Source: Pseudomonas capeferrum
GTDB lineage: Bacteria; Pseudomonadota; Gammaproteobacteria; Pseudomonadales; Pseudomonadaceae
NCBI RefSeq assembly: GCF_013523055.1
Contig: NZ_JAAMQM010000001.1
Span: 248,001-312,000 of the forward strand
Length of the DNA: 64,000 nt
Reading direction: 5' to 3'
Made by a program: the position numbers and the translations under genes. The notes under the pieces were generated by a model. It did no database searches. It was not told the DNA's origin and saw only the letters and a program-made list of their open reading frames with translations. Shown one piece after another: positions 22,584-31,797 of the stretch; the first letter of the stretch is position 1; each line of letters opens with the position of its first letter.

Positions 22584-25500
22584 GAAAACAACTCCTGTTC
22601 CAGTTTCTGCGGTAGCAGATCGGTGTTCTTCGCTGCTTTCTGGGTGTTCTTGGCGATTGCGAACAGAGCCAGCTTCAACTCCGCCCGCAGCTGACGTACT
22701 TCTTCTGCCGTGTCCGAGTCGTTGCTGTTGTTCAGCATCGAAGCAGTCTGCTGGGCGTTGTAGATGCGGCTTGGGCCAGTCACCTCGAGCTCAGGCCCGT
22801 TCTCCCCTACCAGTCGCAGCCCTCCGCCATGGATACCGCCAGAGGCATAGCCTGGAATCTTGATGGCCTCCCCGTTCAACCGCCCGCCCTCGGCGATCGT
22901 TTGAATGAGGTTGTCGTAGGTCACCGTCCCGTTGGCGAGCGCGGCGGTCCAGGTCGCCAGCCCGCTACTGTCCAGGCTCCGACCCAGTACCACCTGATAA
23001 ACCGACTCCAACATTTTCACGTTGTTGTCGTAGGTGTTCCGCGCTGCTGCACCAGCAGCTTGCCCTGCAAGGGCAGCAACCACCGCAGCATTCATCGCCT
23101 GAACTGCGTCTTTCACCCCGATGATCGAGTTGTCGACGCCATTGAGCGCATCGATCTGCGCTTGAGCGAACTCCAGCTGACTATCCAGCCCAGCGATCTG
23201 AGCGTCATAGGCTGCCTTGGCCTGCTCGATCTGCGTCTCCAGTCCTTTCTGCGATTTCTCGGCGGCAGTGAGCTGCTTGCCATTGATCCCTTCCAGCTCG
23301 GCAATCACGTTCGCTGTTCGGCCCTGGTCCCGCGCGAAATCCTCCATGGATCCGTAGAGATCAGTGTTGTTGCTGCCGAGCGTATCGAGCGCATCCTCAA
23401 GGCCGCTGAAACCTGCCAGTGATCCGCCCCCGCGAGCTGCAGTCAGTGCGCTCTTCAGCACGGCCTGTGCCTGGGCGCGCAGCATCTTCACCGCTTCGTC
23501 CGAGTCGCCGCGCAACGACTTAAGCGCCGACCCCAGATCAGTGCTGACACCAGTCAGGTCGCTGACCTTCGTGGTTACAGTGCTGAGCATGTCATTCAGC
23601 GAAGTCGATCGAGCGTTATAGGCCTTGGTGAGCTTGTCTCGCTCGGCGCCGATAGCGCGGGTTAGTGCTCCGCTCGCTGCAGTTACCGCACCCACCAACG
23701 CATCTGCAGCAGCCTGGGCCGCCTCGGCCGCACGCGTCTCTAAGATATCGAAAGCCGAAGCCGCAGAACCCGAGACAGCCATCAGCGATTGATACATCGC
23801 CTCGCCCGCTGCAGTGCTTCGGTCAAGACCCTCAACGAGGGCCCGGAATTCATCACGGGTACCGGGCAGTGCCATGTTCAGTGCCGCGAACTGCTTGCCA
23901 ACCGCAGCGAGAGTGTCAGCAGACTTTTCTGTCTCCGTGTAGAACGCTGCGTAGTAGGTATTGAAGTTGGCGGCAGCAATCTCTGCAGCGGCCTTTGCAG
24001 CCTCCGCCGCTGCCTCCGCCGCAGCGCTCGCCTGTGCTTCCAAACCATCAAAGACGGTACCGGCAGAGGCAGCCGCGCTCATCAGCGTGTCGTATAGCGC
24101 CCTGCCCGCAGCGCTGGTGTCGCCGGCGGCCGACTCGACCATGGCCCGATACTCGTCCCGGGTACCGGGCAGCGCAACGCCCAGCTCCTTGAGCATCGAT
24201 GTAGTTTCATTGATCGCTCGCTGGGTGTTCTCCGCCTCCGTATAGAACGCCGTGTAGTAGTCGGACTGACGCTGCTCCAAGATCGAGTAGGCCGCCGAGG
24301 CATTTTCCGCGCCCGCCGTCAGGATCGAGAACATCGTACGGCCGGCCTCAGTCGACATATCCTGCGCCTGAAGTAGCTCTTTGTACGCATCCCGCGTGTC
24401 CGGCAGCTCGACACCCATGGCAACGAACTGAGCCCGAATACCTGCCAGCGAATCCACAGACTTCTGGATGTCGCTAGTGAAGTTTTCGTAGAAGGCAGAG
24501 ATATTGGTGTTCAGCGCTTCCAGGCCGCCAGCCATGTTGATCAAGTTTTCAACGGCAAAGCCGCTGGCCACCGACATATCTAGAATCTTCACGCCGAGTA
24601 GGTCGAACGAGGCATTGACGCTGTACAGGTTGTTGACGAACGAGGTTAGGCCTTCGATGTTGAACCCATCAAGACCCGCGGCAGTTGCAGCGTTGATGGC
24701 GGTTACCGCCGAGTCGCCCAGACCGGTGAACCATGCATCGATCTCGGTCTGGATTTCCTCCTGAGTCTTGCCCTTGGTGCTGATCTTCGTGGCTGCGACA
24801 TTCAAGCCGTCAAGCACGCTGGCGGTCATTTGCACATTGAGCGCAGCGAACAGGTCCATCGCGCCCAGGACCGTGGCGTTGTACGCATTGCCGAGCACCG
24901 CGTCGGTCTCTGGATCCAGTGCGCTGTACCGCGTGCGCTTCTTGCTGCTGGAGAACAGCCCGCCCTTCTTCTTCTGGTAGATGTACTGCTCGGCTTCGAA
25001 CTCGCCATCTTCAACGCCGAGCTGGATGCCGCCGTCCTTGGTTTGCCACGATCCACCGAACAGCTTGGAGTTGATCGCGCCAAGCACCGCCGAGGCAAAG
25101 GTTGAGCCGGAGAGGATCGCTGCCAGCTTTCCACCAACGAGCTTGGAAGCAATCTTGTCCGTCAGGCCAAGCCCCGCCAGGGAAACCTTTGCCAGAGGAT
25201 CGTATTTGACGATATCGAGGTTGGTCACCTCACTGGTGTCATACCGCACGCCGGCGTCATAGAGCTTGCCGGATTGATACATGCCCATGGCGACAGCGAG
25301 CGGCCAGGCGGCTGCGGCGCTGCTCATCGCTGCGCTGATCTGGCCGCCCAGTGAGGCAGCGGTCGCCGCAGCACCGGCTTCGGCAGCGGCATAGGAGGCG
25401 GCCGTCATCGTTGAGACGCCTGTCGAGAACTGAGCGCCCACACTTGCCGCGCCCTGCGTAACAGCCCCGCTCAGCGCTGCTGCAGTAATGCCTTCAGCAC

Positions 25501-28500
25501 CGACGACCGCTGCAGCGTTTGCTGCGGTTGCGCCGGTGAACACCGCAGCCAGGTTGGCGAACCCAGACTGAAGGGTCGATGCGGTGGAGCTGAACATACT
25601 GCTGTAGTAGCCCGCGCCGCCGGAAAGTGCCCCGCCGATCCCTCCCGAAGCATAACCAGCAGCTATAGAGGAGCCGACGCCGGTCAGAGCGCTTATACCT
25701 TGGTAAAGGGTCTTGCCGATCCCGATAAGGGAGCCCAGGCCAAAGCCGCCGCCGGACGAACCGCTCGACCCGCCGGACACGGATCCAAGGAGCTTGCTCC
25801 AGACCGCGCTCAGGCCTTGGCCATTGTCCGTGCCAGTTAGCCAGTTGCTGATGGAAGCCAATAGGGGCTTGGTGGTCAGCATGTGAGCAATCTCGCCCAG
25901 GGTCTGCTTGAAACCCTTCTTGAGGTTGTCCCATAGGCTTTCCGCGCCATCGCCGATGTTGCCCCACGCGGTAGCAAACGCCCCGTCGATACGATCGATT
26001 GCAGCTTCCGTCATTTGGCCCCAGATCGTGGCCTTCGAGCGGTTCACCTCGTATTCCTTGCCCAACTTCACCAGAGCATCGCCGTAAAGCGAGGCTTTCT
26101 CTGGATACATGGACATTGCGGCCATCAAGGCCTGTTGCTCTTCGGTGTAGTCCTTGAGCAATTTGACTTGCGGGTTGAGCCGGTCGACGAGGTCGTTGGC
26201 TTTGTTTGCCTGCTCCAGCGCCTTGTTGGCATCAAGTTGTGCACGAGTGGTCGCCAGGAGCTGCTTATACTCTTCGCTGCCAACCTTGATGTTCTTGCCT
26301 ACAAGCTCAGCCTGGACGGCCTTTTCAATGTTGAAGGCTTCGAGCGCATCTCGACCTTTCAGCGTCGCAACAGCCTGAGCATTGATGCTTTTGAGCTCAG
26401 CTGCCATGGCAGAGACTGTTTTCGCGACATCCCGGCGATCTTCCGCATCGTGCAGCGCATTGACTGCAGCAGTGACTTTATCGCGTGCGGCCGCGCCTGT
26501 TTTTAGGAGTTCTTCCTCAATCTCCTGCTGGATCGTCAACGCCCTGACGTTGTCAGCACCGCCCACATATGCGTTTGCCATATCACTGGCCGCCTTGGTG
26601 GATATGCCTGACTTAGCCAGCAGGTCTTCCAGGGCCTTCGCTTGATTCTTCAATGCCGTGGCCGCTGCGTTTGCAGCCTTATCAACCCGCTTGTTGGCCT
26701 CAGTGGTCAGATCAAGCTGAGCAATTGCCGCCGAGGCGCGGTCTTCTGGCGATTGACGCGTCACTGCTGAAGCAGTGGTCACAGCCGGAGTCGCGCCATT
26801 GGTAAGAAGGTCCTTACCGGTGAGATTTTTCTGCGAGCTTTTCTGCTCCGGGAGCAGCAGTAGGTTACGACCCTCGGTGAGGTTGATCGCTTTGTTGATA
26901 ACCCGCTGCATGTCGAAGATCTGCGAGTCGGCACTTTCTTTAGCCGCTTTCGCAGCATCCTCATGGGATTTTTTGACAGCAGCGGCAGCATCAGCAGCTG
27001 CCTGCTCCTGGGTGTACAAGGCGACCAGTTGCGCCTTGAGTGCAGCCTTCTGGACTTTGTCATTGTCCTTGATGGCGTCTTGATACTTTTTGAGCGTATC
27101 GGTCTGCTCGGCAATGACCTTGGCCTGGGCCTTCTGCTCGGCGGTCGCGCCCATCTTGGCAGTGGCATAAGCAGCTTCTGCCGCAGCGTTGGCACCCAGC
27201 AAATCTCGGGTCTCGATCAGCTTGGCAATGTACTTATCCCACTCTGCCAACTGAGCCTTGGTTTGTCCGCTTACAGCTTGGGCCTCATTGTTGGCGACCT
27301 GGGCAGTGGTGTTCTTCTCCGTTTCGCCGGTCAAGGCAGCAAGGGTTTTCTGCTGCTTATCAAGCTCAGCAGCAAGATCTGTTACTGCAGCCTGGCCCGT
27401 CTCAAGCGACCTGGCCATGCTCTCGGTAACGCCCGGCATCGCGCGCAGCTGATCAGCAACCGCTTTCCAATCGACGGTCATGCCGGCGGCCTGCTCTTTG
27501 GATGCCTTGCGTACCAGGCTCAGCGCGGCCTGGGCGTCTGCAGGCAGATTGGCGAGACCCGCCATAAGACTGTCTGCGCCAGCCGCCCCCATGCCGCGCA
27601 TATCGTTTTCAAACTTGTCAGCCATCGCGCCGGACATTTGAGCGATCTGGCTTTGGGTATCTGCGATTTGCTCCTTCAACTCCCGTAAGGTGACGGCCTG
27701 CGTGGCCCGATTCAGCTTTTCAAAGCGGTCGATCAGCTGATCCGTAGGGTCGGCCAAGTCGCCCAGGCGCTTTTTAAGCTCACCGCTGTTCTCGCCCAGG
27801 CTGAGGAATGAGTATGCGACAGCACCGGTCATGGCGATAAGACCCACAGGCCCTGTCATCAGTCTCAACAGAGCGTCTCCAGCCGCCGACACCGCGGTCA
27901 TTGAACGACTTGCCAATGTCGCTGCCTCAGTTGCTCTTTCCGATGTTTGAACAGCTGCATTCACTGCGAGCGTTGTCTCGCCAAAAGCGGCGGCTGCGGC
28001 AGTCTTCCCAGCGTAAGCAGCCTGAATTTCTGCCGATGTAGCGACGGTTGTTGCCGCCAGTTGGGCTTCGGCAACCTGGATCTGCTTGATGATTGCAACT
28101 TCATCAAGGCGAGCCAGCGCCATCCTGTTTCTCGCCGCCGCTCGTCCCTGCTCTGTTATCTGGGCTGCTAGGCGCTGCTCTTCCAGTACGCGCTCGCCAG
28201 CAAGAGTTGTTTGAACGGCTTTCAGGTTGTTGATTTCAGACTGTTGCCGCATCCGGTCCGAAGCGACTTTCTGCTGTGCCGACAGTACATCAGCGTTTGC
28301 CCTGGCAAGAGCTGCCTGTGCATCAGCTTGTTTGGCCTGGGCAGACGTCAGCGACTGGGCGGCAGAGGCCGCATCTGCCTTTAGCTGATTATTCGTTGCG
28401 GCGATGGACAGAGCGGTGGCCCCGGCCTGCTGGATTGCAGCTTTGGTTGCCGCTCCGAACCCAATCACTGCCTGGCCAATCGCCAGGGCAAGCCGCGCAC

Positions 28501-29446
28501 CGACGATTACAGCCAAGGTTTCAGCGACATTCGAGACACGTGCGAGGCTTTCCTCTACCGCCGCAGAATCAGAAGTCAGGATATCGATCGATTGCGAGAC
28601 CCCAACGATGACCTCTGCAGCCCGCGAACTCGCAGCGCTTGCCTGGTCCAGGCGCCCTATAAGCTGGGTGTAGGAGTTGCCAATCGCCGTGATGCTATTG
28701 CCGATTGTGACGGCGGTCTTGCCGTATAGGTCTTCGACGGCTTTTTGCTGGCTCTGCAGCGCTTTAACAACGGCCTCAGCAGTGAGTTTGCCCTCAGAAC
28801 CCAGGGCGCGCAGTTCGCCAACTGTTTTGCCCATGCCAGCAGCAATCGCCTGCGCCAGGGCCGGAGCCTGCTCCATCACGGAGTTCAGCTCTTCCCCGCG
28901 CAGCACGCCGGACGCAAAAGCCTGGCCGAGCTGCATCAATGCGGCATCAGCCGCCGAAGCCGAAGTGCCCGAAATCGCCAGAGCCTTGCTGATCGTACCC
29001 ACGATCCCGGCCACGCCCTCGCCTGTCAGCTTGAGCTCTTTCTGGTTCGTCGCGATACGCTGGTACAGCTCGGCCGTAGCGGTCAGCGGCTGGAACGAGC
29101 TCTGCGCGATGGAGAACACCGCCTTTTGGGCAGCATTGAATTCGGCGGCGCTGGTAGTGACGAGACGGAGACGGCTAGCAATCGTCGCATAGGCGTCGGC
29201 TTGGTTCATCAGCGAGCTGATGCTCAAGCCTCCAGCAGCCGCAGCCATGGCGCCCCTGACCATATTGCCTGCAGAAAGAGCGCTTTGCCCGGCTCGCGCA
29301 AATGCGGAGTCGACAGTAGACAGCTGACGGTCGATTCGCCCAGAGACCTGCGCAACGGTTGAGTCTGCCTTGGCCATTTCCTGCCGCAGCTGGGCTGTGG
29401 TTGCTTCCAGCCGAATCAGCATTCCCTGGACTTCTTGACCTGACAT
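22580..29446 (-). CDS. Tape measure protein
   Basis: The 2,288-residue protein has the tape-measure domain near its N-terminus (LMQLGQAFASGVLRGEELN, GKTVGELRALGSEGKLTAEAVV), long Ala-rich helices, hydrophobic segments (MTGPVGLIAMTGAVAYSFL), three tandem repeats built around LPxTRDxY/F in the C-terminal third, and a DUF4214-like end (VYQVVLGRSLDSSGLATW). It sets tail length and passes into the host during injection. At the usual 1.5 A per residue it predicts a tail well over 300 nm. ATG 29446 follows a GGAG and a terminator hairpin. Confidence 0.9.
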   Translation of the reverse strand: MSGQEVQGMLIRLEATTAQLRQEMAKADSTVAQVSGRIDRQLSTVDSAFARAGQSALSAGNMVRGAMAAAAGGLSISSLMNQADAYATIASRLRLVTTSAAEFNAAQKAVFSIAQSSFQPLTATAELYQRIATNQKELKLTGEGVAGIVGTISKALAISGTSASAADAALMQLGQAFASGVLRGEELNSVMEQAPALAQAIAAGMGKTVGELRALGSEGKLTAEAVVKALQSQQKAVEDLYGKTAVTIGNSITAIGNSYTQLIGRLDQASAASSRAAEVIVGVSQSIDILTSDSAAVEESLARVSNVAETLAVIVGARLALAIGQAVIGFGAATKAAIQQAGATALSIAATNNQLKADAASAAQSLTSAQAKQADAQAALARANADVLSAQQKVASDRMRQQSEINNLKAVQTTLAGERVLEEQRLAAQITEQGRAAARNRMALARLDEVAIIKQIQVAEAQLAATTVATSAEIQAAYAGKTAAAAAFGETTLAVNAAVQTSERATEAATLASRSMTAVSAAGDALLRLMTGPVGLIAMTGAVAYSFLSLGENSGELKKRLGDLADPTDQLIDRFEKLNRATQAVTLRELKEQIADTQSQIAQMSGAMADKFENDMRGMGAAGADSLMAGLANLPADAQAALSLVRKASKEQAAGMTVDWKAVADQLRAMPGVTESMARSLETGQAAVTDLAAELDKQQKTLAALTGETEKNTTAQVANNEAQAVSGQTKAQLAEWDKYIAKLIETRDLLGANAAAEAAYATAKMGATAEQKAQAKVIAEQTDTLKKYQDAIKDNDKVQKAALKAQLVALYTQEQAAADAAAAVKKSHEDAAKAAKESADSQIFDMQRVINKAINLTEGRNLLLLPEQKSSQKNLTGKDLLTNGATPAVTTASAVTRQSPEDRASAAIAQLDLTTEANKRVDKAANAAATALKNQAKALEDLLAKSGISTKAASDMANAYVGGADNVRALTIQQEIEEELLKTGAAARDKVTAAVNALHDAEDRRDVAKTVSAMAAELKSINAQAVATLKGRDALEAFNIEKAVQAELVGKNIKVGSEEYKQLLATTRAQLDANKALEQANKANDLVDRLNPQVKLLKDYTEEQQALMAAMSMYPEKASLYGDALVKLGKEYEVNRSKATIWGQMTEAAIDRIDGAFATAWGNIGDGAESLWDNLKKGFKQTLGEIAHMLTTKPLLASISNWLTGTDNGQGLSAVWSKLLGSVSGGSSGSSGGGFGLGSLIGIGKTLYQGISALTGVGSSIAAGYASGGIGGALSGGAGYYSSMFSSTASTLQSGFANLAAVFTGATAANAAAVVGAEGITAAALSGAVTQGAASVGAQFSTGVSTMTAASYAAAEAGAAATAASLGGQISAAMSSAAAAWPLAVAMGMYQSGKLYDAGVRYDTSEVTNLDIVKYDPLAKVSLAGLGLTDKIASKLVGGKLAAILSGSTFASAVLGAINSKLFGGSWQTKDGGIQLGVEDGEFEAEQYIYQKKKGGLFSSSKKRTRYSALDPETDAVLGNAYNATVLGAMDLFAALNVQMTASVLDGLNVAATKISTKGKTQEEIQTEIDAWFTGLGDSAVTAINAATAAGLDGFNIEGLTSFVNNLYSVNASFDLLGVKILDMSVASGFAVENLINMAGGLEALNTNISAFYENFTSDIQKSVDSLAGIRAQFVAMGVELPDTRDAYKELLQAQDMSTEAGRTMFSILTAGAENASAAYSILEQRQSDYYTAFYTEAENTQRAINETTSMLKELGVALPGTRDEYRAMVESAAGDTSAAGRALYDTLMSAAASAGTVFDGLEAQASAAAEAAAEAAKAAAEIAAANFNTYYAAFYTETEKSADTLAAVGKQFAALNMALPGTRDEFRALVEGLDRSTAAGEAMYQSLMAVSGSAASAFDILETRAAEAAQAAADALVGAVTAASGALTRAIGAERDKLTKAYNARSTSLNDMLSTVTTKVSDLTGVSTDLGSALKSLRGDSDEAVKMLRAQAQAVLKSALTAARGGGSLAGFSGLEDALDTLGSNNTDLYGSMEDFARDQGRTANVIAELEGINGKQLTAAEKSQKGLETQIEQAKAAYDAQIAGLDSQLEFAQAQIDALNGVDNSIIGVKDAVQAMNAAVVAALAGQAAGAAARNTYDNNVKMLESVYQVVLGRSLDSSGLATWTAALANGTVTYDNLIQTIAEGGRLNGEAIKIPGYASGGIHGGGLRLVGENGPELEVTGPSRIYNAQQTASMLNNSNDSDTAEEVRQLRAELKLALFAIAKNTQKAAKNTDLLPQKLEQELFS

Positions 29447-29461
29447 GCGTTTCTCCAGGCG

Positions 29462-29484
29462 AAAAAAAGCCCGCTCGGACGGGC
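29462..29484 (-). terminator. Terminator hairpin abutting the tape measure start
   Basis: On the minus strand GCCCG and CGGGC around a 6-nt loop precede seven T residues. CTGGAGAAACGC and the ATG follow at once. It should end transcripts of the TPR gene at 29511 unless antitermination operates. Confidence 0.7.
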
Positions 29485-29510
29485 CTCTCACATTCAAATT
29501 GCAATATCGA

Positions 29511-30098
29511 CTAAATTCGAATGTCGGGATTGCGTTTTTTAATTCTGGTTATGATGGGAGTCAACAGCTTTCGCACAAGTAATCGCAAGACACCAGACTT
29601 GCCAACAGGCACGGCCATGAAACCACCAACATAATAATAAAATCCAATGAACAACCTACCTGCAGAGTGCTTTCTCAAATAGTTATCTCGCCACCAGCGC
29701 AAAACCTTCACATCTTCTGCAAGCGGAGTCCCAAAGGCTGCCGTGGCGACAATGCACTGCGATGTCTTCATTGCATTTAAATTATTCTGAATATCGATAT
29801 CTCTTGGATTTATCAGGGCAGCCTTCTCCAAAAGCGGCAAAGCTGCATCCTTATTCCCATGACCTTCCCACAAGAGCAAAGCTTTGAGATTAAGATATAC
29901 TGCATTATCCGGGATTATCTCGATTGAACGATTTATATATTTCAGAGCAAGGTCGACATCGGCTGGGCTGGCTACTCCGGCTAACCGAGAATTAGATCCG
30001 TATACCTGCTTATTCGCCTGCAGCTGATGGAGCACATACAGCGCCTTCAAATAATACTGTTCCGCTTCGTTTATGCTTTCAATTTCCACAACACCCAT
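29511..30098 (-). CDS. TPR protein with C-terminal CFI-box domain, probable moron
   Basis: The 195-residue protein has two TPR-like helix pairs (EAEQYYLKALYVLHQL, VDLALKYINRSIEIIPDNAVYLNLKALLLWEG, DAALPLLEKAALINPRDIDIQNNL). It then has CIVATAAFGTPLAEDVKVLRWWRD, matching the CFIATAAYG box with its helical extension, and ends with a hydrophobic stretch and a basic tail. It is much more AT-rich than its neighbours and has no structural role in known tails. It sits between the tail chaperones and the tape measure gene, where morons are often found. Superinfection exclusion is one guess. Confidence 0.7.
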   Translation of the reverse strand: MGVVEIESINEAEQYYLKALYVLHQLQANKQVYGSNSRLAGVASPADVDLALKYINRSIEIIPDNAVYLNLKALLLWEGHGNKDAALPLLEKAALINPRDIDIQNNLNAMKTSQCIVATAAFGTPLAEDVKVLRWWRDNYLRKHSAGRLFIGFYYYVGGFMAVPVGKSGVLRLLVRKLLTPIITRIKKRNPDIRI

Positions 30099-30187
30099 AA
30101 CCGAATCCCTTCCAATCACTATTGACGGGGGATTATGCTTCAAAACGCCATTATTGAGGAGCCTGTAGCGGCCATGAAAGCACACCG

Positions 30188-30448
30188 CTACGCTGCATCA
30201 GTCCTGCGGTTTATCGCGGCAGCTCGGAACCCCATGCGCACGTCTTTGGCGACAACTTCCTTGGACCTAGGCTTCTCGCCCGACCCGAATGGATTGGTGT
30301 TGCGGATGAACTCCACCTTCGCATCCCAGGCAAGGAGGATTTCCGGGACAGCTGCCGCCCATGCCTCGCTAGGGGGCCAGCCCAGGCAGCCGGTGGCTAT
30401 GCCAAACAATTCATCCACGTAGCTGCCATTGCCGTCACGCTTTACTTT
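30188..30448 (-). CDS. Tail assembly chaperone T-part, made by -1 frameshift
   Basis: This frame (…DELFGIATGCLGWPPSEAWAAAVPEILLAWDAK) has no ribosome site; its only start candidate is a GTG. It is open upstream through the end of the G-type gene, and slippery sequences lie in the right phase. A -1 slip gives a 204-residue G-T fusion with this 86-residue extension. In lambda the equivalent gpGT binds the tape measure and recruits the tube protein. The WPPSEAW segment is typical of this small domain. Confidence 0.8.
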   Translation of the reverse strand, partial: KVKRDGNGSYVDELFGIATGCLGWPPSEAWAAAVPEILLAWDAKVEFIRNTNPFGSGEKPRSKEVVAKDVRMGFRAAAINRRTDAA

Positions 30449-30801
30449 TTTCCCGTCTTTTTTTGCTCTTCAGCCGCAGCCTCGAGCTGCTCGGCGGCTT
30501 TGGCAGCTGGGTTCAGCAGGGCACTGAGATACTCGATCAGTGGAGGGGTCACGCTGATCACGCCCACGTTGAAGATCTCTTCTTCCAGCTCTTCGACGGC
30601 CGAAGGCTTGAGGGCCAGGCCAGCGCCCGCGATCACCACCTGGGTGACAGCAGCCAGGCTGAATTTTTGGACTTCGTGCATGGCAGGCAGGATACCGCCG
30701 AACGTTTTCTCGATGCGTTTCACAGCCTTCAGTGTGAACGCGAGGGTGTACAGCTCGGTACCGATTTGAACGTCGATGTTGCCGTGGTCAGTCTTGGACA
30801 T
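30442..30801 (-). CDS. Tail assembly chaperone (lambda gpG-like)
   Basis: The 119-residue protein (IGTELYTLAFTLKAVKRIEKTFGGILPAMHEVQKFSLAAVTQVV) is of the GTA-gp10/gpG-like chaperone family found between major tail protein and tape measure genes. It ends QKKTGKK, where the message reads A-AAA-AAG and G-GGA-AAA in frame, both -1 slippery heptamers. Most product should be this short form. It coats the tape measure until the tail tube assembles. Confidence 0.85.
   Translation of the reverse strand: MSKTDHGNIDVQIGTELYTLAFTLKAVKRIEKTFGGILPAMHEVQKFSLAAVTQVVIAGAGLALKPSAVEELEEEIFNVGVISVTPPLIEYLSALLNPAAKAAEQLEAAAEEQKKTGKK
30448..30463 (-). other. Tandem -1 frameshift sites
   Basis: On the minus strand AAAAAAG (30463-30457) and GGGAAAA (30454-30448) each fit X-XXY-YYZ in the zero frame of the gpG-like gene. 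After a slip at either, the -1 frame stays open into the T part. Lambda uses GGGAAAG at the same place. Confidence 0.8.
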
Positions 30802-30878
30802 GGATGATTCTCTAATTGATATGCGATAGGTGGGCTAGGCGCCGCGAGGGGCGGCACCTAGTGCAATTGGGTCCGGGG

Positions 30879-31352
30879 TTAGGGGGTCGGACCGACTTCG
30901 TAGATTTCGGAGTTGATGCCCATCGTCACTGCGCGGGTGATCACGTCTTCTGCGCCACCGATAGTCTTACGGGAGCTCATGACCTTGACCGCGAAGTAAT
31001 CGACCAGACCATCGACGTATTCCACCTTGACCGGGTAATCGAACTGAGAGCGGTCCTTCTGAGCCTCGACCAGAGCCAGCTGGCCAGCGTCACCCACGTC
31101 GAATCCGATGGTCAGCTCAACCGAGCCGGCGTCGGCCAGACCTTTCAGGTGGCGAGTACGGCTGTCGGCCAGAGCGGCAAAGGTGACATCACCGACCTCA
31201 TCGCCGTAATCGCCGATGTTGGACACTTCGCCCACCTCGACGTAAGTCAGACCCTCCAGGAGGGTGACGGCGGCCGACTCGGTGGCTGGCAGTTTCGCGG
31301 AAAGGCGCGGCCCGATGGAAAGGCGCGTGCCAGCGGCGGTATTGATGGGCAT
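30879..31352 (-). CDS. Major tail tube protein
   Basis: The 157-residue protein (GTRLSIGPRLSAKLPATESAAVTLLEG, WIDE strands such as VEVGEVSNIGDYGDEVGDVTF and GSVELTIGFDVGDAGQLALVEA) has the size and strand-rich pattern of siphovirus tail tube proteins. It lies where expected, between the tail terminator and the chaperones. Hexamers of it stack around the tape measure to build the tail. Confidence 0.82.
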   Translation of the reverse strand: MPINTAAGTRLSIGPRLSAKLPATESAAVTLLEGLTYVEVGEVSNIGDYGDEVGDVTFAALADSRTRHLKGLADAGSVELTIGFDVGDAGQLALVEAQKDRSQFDYPVKVEYVDGLVDYFAVKVMSSRKTIGGAEDVITRAVTMGINSEIYEVGPTP

Positions 31353-31407
31353 AGCTAGTCCTCCAGGGACATTGGATAAAGCCGCTGGGCGGCGGGATGC
31401 AGTGGGA

Positions 31408-31797
31408 TTAGTGCTGAGTGATGATTCGGAGCGTGATGGCGCCCATGAAGGTCTTCCCGTCAGGCTCCCGGTTTGTCTGGGTTCGTAGTACGCGAACAGA
31501 GACAGCGTTGCCGGTGCTCAATGGGAGGCTCACTTCGTCCAGGGCCTCAGCGATCTGAGCATTTATGCGCTTCACCTCGGCCTGGCCTTGGTAGCTGGAC
31601 CAGATGGACAGGTAGAACAACCGGTTCTCCCGTTTCCTTCCGAACACGGGGGTTTTGTTGCTCGAGACCTCGTAATCGAGCGTCACGTAGGGATACGGCG
31701 TTCCCTCGGGCACGGCGTCATACACCGGTACAGGCTTCAAGGCTACGGTCAGCCGCTGGTACAAGGCCATCTGGAGCGCGATTGTAGGATCACTCAT
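31408..31797 (-). CDS. Tail terminator/completion protein (DUF3168)
   Basis: The 129-residue protein (ALQMALYQRLTVALKPVPVYDAVPEGTPYPYVTLDYEV ... FYLSIWSSYQGQAEVKRINAQIAEALD) is of the DUF3168/HK97 gp10 tail-completion type. Its start overlaps the stop of the upstream gene by 4 bp. It caps the tail tube and makes the tail ready to join the head. Confidence 0.85.
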   Translation of the reverse strand: MSDPTIALQMALYQRLTVALKPVPVYDAVPEGTPYPYVTLDYEVSSNKTPVFGRKRENRLFYLSIWSSYQGQAEVKRINAQIAEALDEVSLPLSTGNAVSVRVLRTQTNREPDGKTFMGAITLRIITQH

